A stretch of 64,000 nt of DNA from CAZIUL01 sp964542475 (GTDB taxonomy: Bacteria; Planctomycetota; B15-G4; CAYZWU01). A model generated the notes under the pieces. The model had not been told where the DNA came from. It was given only the letters and a program-made list of their open reading frames with translations, and ran no database searches. Both the position numbers and the translations under genes were made by a program. The DNA is taken from assembly GCA_964542475.1 (NCBI GenBank), contig CAZIUL010000018.1:9337-73336 (forward strand). Reading direction: 5' to 3'. Shown one piece after another: positions 34,674 through 42,298 of the stretch (its first letter is position 1; each line of letters opens with the position of its first letter).

Positions 34674-36460
34674 GGCTCCTTGTTTCCCGCCTCCTCGGCC
34701 TGTTTTCGCATCTTTTCGGTTTCCTCCAGCATATCCAGGATCTTCTTGTGGCTCGGGAACTCTTTCTTGCCCTCGTTCAGAATCCTGTGTGCTCCCTTGA
34801 CGTGGCCTTTTTGAAGCATTATTGCCGCCATCTCCAAATAAAGCCCGGGAGAGAGTATACCATTCATTTCGGCTTTCTTGTAACAATCAAGGGCCAGGTG
34901 GTGTTTACCCATGAGCACATAAAGCCTACCGAGAGCCAGCATTATTTCCGGCCTGTCATGGCCTTCGCCGACAATTCTCATGAGTCGAGCCTGCGCCCTT
35001 TCCAGCCGGCCTTCCTCAATCAGGCAAATCGCTATGTTGTAGTGCAGCGCGGAAGACGGCTCGGATAGTTTTTCAGCCTTGCGGAGCGCTGCAAGCGCCT
35101 TCTTGAAGCTTCCCTTTTCTATCCGGGCCGCTCCCAGGTTGTTCCAGGCGCGCGCATTCCGAGGCGCATGCCTGGTCGCGCACAGCCATAGCTCGGTCGG
35201 ATCCTGCCAGACCTCGTTCTGCCTGAAGGAGAACACCCCGCAAAGAATGCTCAATACAACAACGAGCGCGGCTGCCGGGCGCCACGGTGTCTTTTCAGGC
35301 AATGCACCGGCAAAAGCCTGCAAGGTGGCCAGCACAACCAGCAAAACACCGAAGCTCGGGATGTATGTCCAGTGCTCGTGCATCAGAAGGGCCGCGGGCA
35401 CAACGCCGGATGTGGGCAAAATTAGCAGGAAAAACCAGAAGACGCCGAAAGCGATGCGGCCGTCCTTTTTCCTCACAAAAAAAGCGAACAGCAAAACCGC
35501 GGCGTGAACAGCCATCGCGGCAATAAGCCCGGGATCCCCCAGGTTGTCGCGGATTGTGAATTCGTAGTCCATGGAAAGATCCGTTGGCAGGACATAGAGC
35601 TTCAGGTAATGAAGCCGAACCACCATCTCCGTGAGAAAGTAGGGGAAGGCAGCAGGGACATCGCGCCCCTTTCCCATGGCGCCGAGATGCTGTTTTTCGA
35701 ACCCTGCAAAAAAATTGACAAGACCGAGCAGGAGCACCACCATAATCGGCACGGCGAGCATGAGCCAGCGTCTGTTACGCGCGGGCGGGGCCTCGCCTCT
35801 TCTCACTAGCAGGTCGAAAAGCACGATGCATGGGAAAAACATGAACGCTCTTTCCTTTGAAGCGAGCGCGAGCATCAGGAAAAACGCAACCGCCGCTCCG
35901 CGCACCAGGCTGTACCGTTCTATGTTTTTTTTCGAATGCACGAGCAGTGCGGAAAAAAGAAACACGGCGCACAGGAGCTCTGAGCGTGCAAACGTGTAGT
36001 TCACCGCCTGCGTGTTTATGGGGTGCGCCTCGAAAATCAGCGCCCCGGCAAAGGCTAAAAAGCAGGCAACCGACGAGTCGGCCGAAGCAGGGGCGTATTG
36101 TTCGAGCAGCCGCTTCAAGAGAAAGAACAGCAGAACGCCCACAGCGGCATGGAGTGCGATGTTGACCAGGTGGTATCCGGGCAGGTCGTTCCCATGCACG
36201 GCCATGTTGATCTTGTACGTGAGCTTGTTCAAAAAACGCAGTTCGAGCAGGGCTTCCGGGAACGAGAGCTTTTGAATGTCGATGTTCCGTTGAATGTAGT
36301 CGATGTCATCGGCCACGAACGGGCTCTGCAGGGAGTTGCTGTAAATGAGATAAGGAGCAAGAACCAGGACAAGCACGCCCAGCGCTACAAACAAGGGTCT
36401 CGGCTCTTTTCGCGCGAATGCGAAAGACGGGCCGGCTGTTGCTGTGCTTTGTCCGGTCAT
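34670..36460 (-). CDS. Multi-pass membrane protein with carboxy-terminal TPR domain
   Basis: 596 residues from ATG 36460, overlapping the methyltransferase stop (ATGA). About ten membrane segments (35-395), starting FVALGVLVLVLAPYLIY, then three to five TPR units (about 410-580; NARAWNNLGAARIEKGSFKK, LHYNIAICLIEEGRLERAQA). The first periplasmic loop PFVADDIDYIQRN carries an Asp-Asp pair as in dolichyl-phosphate-mannose/GT-C mannosyltransferases and eukaryotic TMTC proteins, which share this helix-then-TPR plan. A GT-C-type glycosyltransferase is possible; the polyprenyl-sugar donor is unknown. Tightly coupled to the sulfatase-fold gene downstream. Confidence 0.7.
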   Translation of the reverse strand: MTGQSTATAGPSFAFARKEPRPLFVALGVLVLVLAPYLIYSNSLQSPFVADDIDYIQRNIDIQKLSFPEALLELRFLNKLTYKINMAVHGNDLPGYHLVNIALHAAVGVLLFFLLKRLLEQYAPASADSSVACFLAFAGALIFEAHPINTQAVNYTFARSELLCAVFLFSALLVHSKKNIERYSLVRGAAVAFFLMLALASKERAFMFFPCIVLFDLLVRRGEAPPARNRRWLMLAVPIMVVLLLGLVNFFAGFEKQHLGAMGKGRDVPAAFPYFLTEMVVRLHYLKLYVLPTDLSMDYEFTIRDNLGDPGLIAAMAVHAAVLLFAFFVRKKDGRIAFGVFWFFLLILPTSGVVPAALLMHEHWTYIPSFGVLLVVLATLQAFAGALPEKTPWRPAAALVVVLSILCGVFSFRQNEVWQDPTELWLCATRHAPRNARAWNNLGAARIEKGSFKKALAALRKAEKLSEPSSALHYNIAICLIEEGRLERAQARLMRIVGEGHDRPEIMLALGRLYVLMGKHHLALDCYKKAEMNGILSPGLYLEMAAIMLQKGHVKGAHRILNEGKKEFPSHKKILDMLEETEKMRKQAEEAGNKEP

Positions 36461-37119
36461 GTCCTCTTGTTTTCCAAACCTCTTGGGCCTACGCACACAT
36501 ACTCAGTTTCTGATACGAAACGCGCCAGGTACTCGTGTATCTTTATTTCGAAGCCGCATGCCTCGAGCTCCCTTTTGAAACCTTTAACCCCGATGGTATG
36601 CCGCGCTGAAGCCCGCCTTCCAAACAGTGCCTTGATCCTGCGGCGCATCCACTGAATGTTGAACCCGCCCCAAAAAGATATAACCACAGGGCCTGATGTA
36701 ACGCGGCAAAGCTCCGCGATCAATGCCGCGCGTTCCTCTCTGTCGCCCAGGTGGTGGAAAAAGCGGCAGCAGATACAGGCATCCACCGCGTTGTCCGTCA
36801 AGGGAAGCATGAAAACCGATGCTGCGACCGCCGTACCGGGCTGTATGCTCCCTGTTTCCGTTCCCTTGAGAATCATTTCCATGGAAGAGTCGATGCCGAC
36901 GATCCGCCGCCCCGCGGCACGCAGGCACGACAAGAGCCGCCCTGTGCCGCACGCAGCATCGAGAACGACCCCGTCCACAGGAACTCCTTTTATGAGCTTC
37001 TCGATGAGACCTGCTTCGCGCCGTGTGACCATACGGCGATTGCGCCCCTGCCCGTGTCTGGCCTGGTACTCATCAGCCGCTTCGCGGGATCTATACGCCT
37101 CCTGTACTTTACGGTTCAA
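36457..37119 (-). CDS. Class I SAM-dependent methyltransferase
   Basis: 220 residues, cytoplasmic. The SAM-binding motif I is VVLDAACGTGRLLSCLR (about 48-63), followed by RRIVGIDSSMEMIL (acidic motif II), DAVDACICCRFFHHLGDREE, and VVISFWGGFNIQWM. Ubiquinone-type/Methyltransf_11 fold. Substrate unknown; the carboxy part (TIGVKGFKRELEACGFEIKI) is like lipid or glycan O-methylases. It heads the overlapping operon with the TPR membrane protein and sulfatase. Confidence 0.82.
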   Translation of the reverse strand: MNRKVQEAYRSREAADEYQARHGQGRNRRMVTRREAGLIEKLIKGVPVDGVVLDAACGTGRLLSCLRAAGRRIVGIDSSMEMILKGTETGSIQPGTAVAASVFMLPLTDNAVDACICCRFFHHLGDREERAALIAELCRVTSGPVVISFWGGFNIQWMRRRIKALFGRRASARHTIGVKGFKRELEACGFEIKIHEYLARFVSETEYVCVGPRGLENKRT

Positions 37120-37268
37120 AAAAGTCGTGATTCCAAAAAGACCGTTTCTGCGAGCCGGGTGATCCTTGCCTGTGCATACTATCCGCGCCTGGAAAACACG
37201 ATGGTACAGAAATCGAAAAAATCCGACACTGTATTTTCTATTGCCGGATAATTAGGTACCATTTACGC

Positions 37269-38675
37269 ATGAAGCGCAGAGTACTGTTGCTAGGCATTCT
37301 TTTCCTGTTATCCGCAGGATTTTCAGTGGCTACCTGCCAGGAAAAAGAGCTGGAAAGCCGCCTCGAAAGCGCTGAAGGCGAAGAGAGGGTCCAAATCCTG
37401 AATGAACTCGCCGGCTTCCTCCTGAACCGCAACCTTGGTAAATCCCTCACCCACGCAAAGAGCGCTCTTTCCCTGGCCGAAGTGCTGGGCTACAAAACGG
37501 GTGAAATGAAGGCCATCAACAACATCGGTGTCTGTTACGCGGTCGCGGGGTACTCCGACAAGGCCCTGGAAAATTTTCAAAAGAGCCTTGCCATTGGGGA
37601 AGAGATCGGCTTCGAGAACATCTGCGGCATGTACAACAACCTGGGCGCGGTATACCTCGAGCTGGATGACTACAAGAATGCGCACCTCTACTTCGGCAAA
37701 TCACTGAAATCCGCCGGTGACGGCAAAGAGCTGGTTCGCGCCCACACCTTCGCCAATATCGGCGAGGCGTTTTTCAAGTCCGGTGATCTGGACAACGCCC
37801 TGAAATACTACAAAGGCACCCTGGGTGTCTACGAGAAGGCAAAAAACAAACATCATCTGGCAGGCGTCCTCTACAGCATCGGGAGCGTTTATTTTGAAAG
37901 GAACGATCATGACAACGCGCTGAAGTTCCTGCTGAAAGCCAGGGGCATCAACGATATGATCGGGGACCATGAAGGGCATGTATACTCATTGTGCGGATTG
38001 GGCGACGTGTACCTCGCGATCGAGGATTTTCCGCATGCCCTGAAATGCTACAACGATGCATTGGAGAACGCGAAAGCGCTGGACAGCAAGACCCTTGTCA
38101 TGGAAGCTCACAGATGCCTTGCAAACGCATATCATACAAACGGGGAGAATGACCGGGCATGGGCGCATCTGAGCCGGTTCAACGAGCTCGGCCGGGAGGT
38201 GAATGTACAAAAAATCCGTGAGCAGGCTGCAAAGCTGCGGGTGGTTTTCCAGACAGAGCAGAAACAAAAGGAGATCGAGCTTCTGCGGAATCAGAACGAG
38301 AAACAGTCGCTCCTGCAAAACTCCCTGATAATAGGTTTCTGCGGCCTGCTCGTGCTTTTCTATGTCTTTATCACGAAGTACCGGATAAAGCAAAAAACCA
38401 ACATCGAGCTCGAAAAACAGTATGCGGCGATCACTGCCAAAAACGAGGAGCTGTCACTGCTCAACAGCCAATTTCAGGAAGCGGCAAAGGACATACAGAT
38501 GCTGAGCGGCCTGCTGCCCATCTGCTCCTACTGCAAAAAAATTCGTAGCGATGAAGGCAGGTGGCCAGAGCTGGAACAGTATATCAAGGGACATTCCAAG
38601 GCCGAATTCAGCCACAGCATCTGCCCCGACTGTTATGAAAGGGTGTCTTCAAACCTGGAGAACCCAGAGGGCTAA
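37269..38675 (+). CDS. TPR sensor-like membrane protein with Cys-rich tail
   Basis: 468 residues. A signal peptide (about 1-23) is followed by seven or so TPR units (about 60-310; AINNIGVCYAVAGYSDKALE, YSIGSVYFERNDHDNALKFL), a coiled coil, one membrane segment (about 346-365, LIIGFCGLLVLFYVFITKY), a second coiled coil and a tail LPICSYCKKIRSDEGRWPEL with a second CPDC pair. The layout is that of TPR histidine kinases, but no HisKA/HATPase domain follows; instead comes the CxxC..CxxC tail seen at the end of some response regulators and PAS proteins. It may bind metal or a partner kinase. The gene ends in the mini long-hairpin element. Confidence 0.78.
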   Translation: MKRRVLLLGILFLLSAGFSVATCQEKELESRLESAEGEERVQILNELAGFLLNRNLGKSLTHAKSALSLAEVLGYKTGEMKAINNIGVCYAVAGYSDKALENFQKSLAIGEEIGFENICGMYNNLGAVYLELDDYKNAHLYFGKSLKSAGDGKELVRAHTFANIGEAFFKSGDLDNALKYYKGTLGVYEKAKNKHHLAGVLYSIGSVYFERNDHDNALKFLLKARGINDMIGDHEGHVYSLCGLGDVYLAIEDFPHALKCYNDALENAKALDSKTLVMEAHRCLANAYHTNGENDRAWAHLSRFNELGREVNVQKIREQAAKLRVVFQTEQKQKEIELLRNQNEKQSLLQNSLIIGFCGLLVLFYVFITKYRIKQKTNIELEKQYAAITAKNEELSLLNSQFQEAAKDIQMLSGLLPICSYCKKIRSDEGRWPELEQYIKGHSKAEFSHSICPDCYERVSSNLENPEG

Positions 38676-38676
38676 A

Positions 38677-38723
38677 CCGCATATTTCGGCACCTCGCGAC
38701 GAAGAGTATGAAATAAGCAGGCT
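38677..38723 (+). repeat. Internally deleted long-hairpin element
   Basis: CCGCATATTTC of the left end is joined directly to GGCACCTCGCGACGAAGAGT ATGAAATAAGCAGGCT of the right end, giving a 47-bp derivative with both termini and no middle. Confidence 0.7.
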
Positions 38724-38771
38724 ACTAGGAAGAGAACCACGGATAAACACGGATAACTTATATCTGGCGTT

Positions 38772-39057
38772 TGGAGGGCGGCAGTCTCTTGCCGCCTCTT
38801 CTCTTCCGGCGTCGACAAAGCGACGCCCTCCATTGTTCAAGCGGTATGTGCCGTTTCTTCTGGAGGGATGGCAGTCTCTTGCCGCCTCTTCTCTTCCGGC
38901 GTCGACAAAGCGACGCCCTCCATTGTTCAAGCGGTATGTGCCGTTTCTTCTGGAGGGATGGCAGTCTCTTGCCGCCTCTTCTCTTCCGGCGTCGACAAAG
39001 CGGCGCCCTCCATGCCGTCCTCTTCAGGTCGGGGTGGAACCCGACCCTCCATGGAAA
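38772..39057. repeat. GC-rich double-hairpin repeat array, 90-bp unit
   Basis: Three tandem units (GCAGTCTCTT at 38781, 38871 and 38961). Hairpin 1 is GGCGGCAGTCTCTTGCCGCC; hairpin 2 is GGCGTCGacaaaGCGACGCC, a compensated variant of the GGCGCCG/CGGCGCC stem elsewhere. The third unit ends in the 20-bp dispersed repeat (39012-39030) and an inverted repeat GGTCGGGgtggaaCCCGACC. The gap 38676-39071 holds no gene. Confidence 0.85.
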
Positions 39058-39071
39058 TTCGGGAAAGCTCC

Positions 39072-41429
39072 CTACCACTTCCCGTCCTGCATGTACTGGT
39101 GCATGGATTGCGCTGCAACACGTCCCGCGCCCATGGCAAGGATCACCGTGGCCGCGCCGGTAACGATGTCGCCGCCCGCAAAAACCCCCTTCTTGCTGGT
39201 GCGTCCCGTGGCCTCGTCCGCCACGATGTTCCCCCAGCGGTTCAATTCGAGATCTTTCGTGGTCTTGGTGAGCAGGGGGTTCGCTCCCTGGCCGATCGCC
39301 ATTACCATAACTTCCACGTCGAGGACATGCTCGGACCCCTCGATCGGAACAGGGCGCCGCCTGCCCGAGTCGTCCGGCTCGCCGAGCTCCATCTTGATGC
39401 ATTCCATGCCCGTGATCCAGCCGTCCTCGTCTCCGAGCACCTTCACGGGGTTCGTCAGAAGCTTCATTTGCACGCCTTCCTCGATGGCGTTGACTATCTC
39501 CTCTTCGCGCGCGGGCATCTCCTGGCGGGAGCGGCGATACACGTTGTACACGTTGTCAGCCCCGAGCCTGAGCGACGAGCGGGCCGCGTCCATGGCCACA
39601 TTGCCGCCTCCCACAACGGCCACGTTCCGCGCCAGGCGGACAGGCGTGTCGTACTCCGGGAAGCGGTAGGCTTTCATCAGATTGACGCGCGTAAGGTACT
39701 CGTTCGCCGAATAAACCCCCTTCAGGTTCTCGCCTGGAATTTTCATGAAATACGGCAGGCCCGCTCCGGTGGCGATAAAAACCGTTTCATACCCTTCTTC
39801 CATGAGATCGTCTATGCTGCTGGACGGCCCTACCACGTAGCTTGTCTTGATCTCCACACCGAGCTTGCGCACGTAGTCTGATTCGAGCTGAACGATGCGC
39901 TTCGGAAGGCGGAACTCTGGAATCCCGTACACGAGCACGCCTCCGGGGCTGTGGAGCGCCTCGAAAATCGTGACCGAATGGCCGAGCTTGGCCAGGTCGC
40001 CCGCCACGGTAAGCCCGGCAGGGCCTGCGCCTATGACCGCCGCCTTTTTGCCCGTGCTCCCGGGCAGGGGCGGGGGCTTGATCTCGCCTTGCTCGAACTC
40101 GTAGTCCGCGCAAAACCGCTCCAGCCTGCCTATTGCCACGGGATCTCCCTTCTTCCCGAGCACGCACACCTTCTCGCACTGGTCCTCCTGTGGACAGACG
40201 CGGCCGCATATGGCGGGAAGGCAGTTCTTCTCCTTGATCTTGCGGATCGCGCCCATGAAGTCGCCTTTTTTCATGAGCCCGATAAAAGCGGGGATGTCGA
40301 TCTCCACCGGGCAGCCGTCGATGCAAAGCGGCTTCTTGCATTCGGTGCAGCGGTTGGCCTCGCGTATGGCCTGTTCCCGCGTGTACCCGAGCGCAACCTC
40401 GTCGAAGTTGGTTATGCGCGCCTTGGGATTCTGCCTGGGCATGGATTCGCGCCGCTTTTTCTTCTTTTTTTTCTTCTTCTTCTTTTTCTTTTTCTTACTG
40501 CCGTCCTTCGCTTCCCCGCCCTCGTCCTCTTCCTCTTCGGCCTTCTCCTCCTCGGCCTTCTCCTCGGCAGCGATTCCCATGCGGCAGTCGTGCTCCCACA
40601 TGGCCCTATGCTCCTCACGGGCGTACATGGCGGATCTTGACATCATCTCCTCGAAATCCACGATATGACCGTCGAACTCCGGGCCGTCCACGCATGCGAA
40701 CTTCACATCGTCGCCGACCGTCACCCTGCAGCCGCCGCACATTCCCGTGCCGTCAACCATGAGCGGGTTCAGGCTGACTACGGTTTTTATCCCGTGCGGC
40801 CTGGACACATCGCAAACAGCCTTCATCATTATCATGGGGCCCACCGCGCACACGCAGTCGATCTTTACCCCCTCATCGATGAGACGGTTGAGCTCGTCGG
40901 TCACGAATCCGTGCCTGCCGTAGGTGCCGTCGTCGGTGGTAATCAAAAGCTCGCTGCTTGCATCCCGCATCTCGTCCTCGAGAAACAGGAGCTCCTTGGA
41001 GCGCGCGCCCACAATGGAGATAACCTTGTTGCCCGCCTCCTTGAACGCGCGTGCGATTGGATAAACCGGCGCTATTCCGAGCCCCCCGCCGATGCACACC
41101 ACCGTGCCGTGGTTTTCGATCTCGCTCGGAATCCCAAGCGGCCCGACGATATCCATGAACCGCTCGCCGACATCGAGGAGGGACATCTTGTTTGTGGACG
41201 CACCGACCACCTGGATGATTATCACCAAAGAGCCCGTCTCCCGGTCGAAATCCACTATGGTCATTGGGATCCGTTCGGCGTAGTCATCCGCGCGTATCAC
41301 CACGAACTGGCCTGGCCGCGCCTTCCTCGCAACCACCGGAGCGTACAGCTTGAAGCGAACGATCGTGGGCGCGAGCAGATCTTTTTCCAGGATTTCGTTG
41401 AGAACCAGTTGTTTTTTCGTTTTAGCCAT
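39072..41429 (-). CDS. Fused NfnAB/SudBA-type ferredoxin-NADP oxidoreductase with charged hinge
   Basis: 785 residues; ATG 41429 has AAAGGT 8 bases upstream (an ATG at 41435 is 2 bases from it). The amino half is the NfnA/SudB ferredoxin-NADP+ reductase type: FAD/NAD-binding RPGQFVVIRADDYAERIPMT, IGGGLGIAPVYPIARAF, and a [2Fe-2S] set CGGCRVTVGDDVKFACVDGP. The carboxy half is NfnB/SudA (glutamate synthase small-subunit like): CTECKKPLCIDGCPVEIDIP, CGRVCPQEDQCEKVC, VIGAGPAGLTVAGDLAK (FAD) and VVGGGNVAMDAARS (NADP). In Thermotoga and Pyrococcus these are separate subunits that bifurcate electrons. Here an acidic run (about 289-306) and 14 consecutive Lys (312-325) join them; Met330 is where SudA normally starts. 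Confidence 0.85.
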   Translation of the reverse strand: MAKTKKQLVLNEILEKDLLAPTIVRFKLYAPVVARKARPGQFVVIRADDYAERIPMTIVDFDRETGSLVIIIQVVGASTNKMSLLDVGERFMDIVGPLGIPSEIENHGTVVCIGGGLGIAPVYPIARAFKEAGNKVISIVGARSKELLFLEDEMRDASSELLITTDDGTYGRHGFVTDELNRLIDEGVKIDCVCAVGPMIMMKAVCDVSRPHGIKTVVSLNPLMVDGTGMCGGCRVTVGDDVKFACVDGPEFDGHIVDFEEMMSRSAMYAREEHRAMWEHDCRMGIAAEEKAEEEKAEEEEDEGGEAKDGSKKKKKKKKKKKKKKRRESMPRQNPKARITNFDEVALGYTREQAIREANRCTECKKPLCIDGCPVEIDIPAFIGLMKKGDFMGAIRKIKEKNCLPAICGRVCPQEDQCEKVCVLGKKGDPVAIGRLERFCADYEFEQGEIKPPPLPGSTGKKAAVIGAGPAGLTVAGDLAKLGHSVTIFEALHSPGGVLVYGIPEFRLPKRIVQLESDYVRKLGVEIKTSYVVGPSSSIDDLMEEGYETVFIATGAGLPYFMKIPGENLKGVYSANEYLTRVNLMKAYRFPEYDTPVRLARNVAVVGGGNVAMDAARSSLRLGADNVYNVYRRSRQEMPAREEEIVNAIEEGVQMKLLTNPVKVLGDEDGWITGMECIKMELGEPDDSGRRRPVPIEGSEHVLDVEVMVMAIGQGANPLLTKTTKDLELNRWGNIVADEATGRTSKKGVFAGGDIVTGAATVILAMGAGRVAAQSMHQYMQDGKW

Positions 41430-41510
41430 TTCCATTACCTTTGATTTCAGTCGGGAACGGTTTTCTTATCGTCCTTAGCGTTTTGTTCCTTGCCGGGGAG
41501 GTTTTTCAGG

Positions 41511-41533
41511 GATGCCGTCCTGTTCAGGACGAA
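41511..41533 (+). repeat. Copy of the 20-bp dispersed repeat
   Basis: GATGCCGTCCTGTTCAGGAC, a variant of the repeat at 39011-39030 and 22401-22421. The receiver gene's stop codon (41524-41526) lies inside it. Confidence 0.5.
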
Positions 41534-41934
41534 CCCTCTCCGCGGGCTTTTTCGAGAAGCGCCTCGATCTTTTTCACAAGGTCCGGCACCGCCAGGGGCT
41601 TTTCCGCAAATCCGTCAGCCTTCATCCAGTAGCCGTCCTTTTCGAAATCGAACCTGTACCCTGTGCCTTTGGCCACGGATGTGAGCAGGAGCACAGGAAT
41701 CCGCTTGTACCTTGGATCGCCTTTGATCCTCTTCACCAGCTCCAAACCGGAGTCATGGCGTTCCAGCATGATCTCTGTAACGACAACATCGGGCTCCTCG
41801 AAAACCACCATCTCCCAGCCTTCGCGCGCCGAATGCGTGAAAAGCACCTCGAAGCCGTGCTCTTCAAGCAGCGGTTTTGTGGATTCAACGAGCTCCCGAT
41901 CGTTGTCGACCAGAAGCATGCGGACCTTATCCAT
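41524..41934 (-). CDS. Receiver-domain protein lacking the phospho-Asp
   Basis: 136 residues, a stand-alone CheY-like domain. Acidic pocket Asp10/Asp12 (LLVDNDRE), switch Thr in LLLTSVAKG and Lys in GFAEKPL are kept, but the phospho-acceptor is Glu54 (PDVVVTEIML) where active receivers have Asp. Glu there can mimic the phosphorylated state, so the protein may be constitutively active or regulated only by binding. An extra loop (RFDFEKDGYWMKADG) lies between the Thr and Lys. No partner kinase is adjacent; the neighbours are the Nfn-type enzyme (same strand, about 95 bp) and, divergently, the acyl-CoA synthetase. Start ATG 41934; an ATG at 41937 adds one residue. Confidence 0.85.
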   Translation of the reverse strand: MDKVRMLLVDNDRELVESTKPLLEEHGFEVLFTHSAREGWEMVVFEEPDVVVTEIMLERHDSGLELVKRIKGDPRYKRIPVLLLTSVAKGTGYRFDFEKDGYWMKADGFAEKPLAVPDLVKKIEALLEKARGEGSS

Positions 41935-42298
41935 CACAAAGACCTCCTTTTCGATTCATAAAACTTGCGCCGGATCGCTGGCAGTTGTTACGCCCTGTCA
42001 ACCAAGAGGTTACAGGTTATGGCCGCAGCCGAACAGGCAAGGTGCCGACGAATAAGGGGCACCGAGCAAGCCCTGACTTTCGTTCAAAATAGAAAACCTG
42101 TAATTTTACCGGGGGAGAGCTGCCTTGTCAAAGAAAAAGCCCTTTGGCAACTTCGACGACATCAAACGCTTATACCGTTTTTTTTTGCCCGGGTCATGGA
42201 TTTACCTGCATTTTGTTGTACCTTCTTATTCTTGCCTGCGGCCGGAGCAAAACACTGCTTCAGCCGGATCAGCCTTCATATGGCCGGAAAGGAAAACA
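41935..42298. other. Intergenic region between divergent genes
   Basis: 364 bp between the receiver and acyl-CoA synthetase starts. The + strand frame of the synthetase is open back to a TTG at 42125, but the codons there look non-coding. Short inverted repeats such as GGTGCCgacgaataagGGGCACC (42040-42062) are present; I do not recognise a riboswitch. Promoters for both genes should lie here but no clear -10/-35 pair is visible. Confidence 0.5.

Noticed and set aside
38551..39669. Long open frame running from the TPR gene through the 90-bp array into the Nfn gene's antisense strand
   Set aside because: It overlaps two well-supported genes in other frames and consists of repeat translation.
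42040..42062. GGTGCC...GGGCACC as a riboswitch or terminator
   Set aside because: A single short imperfect hairpin without T run or recognisable conserved core.
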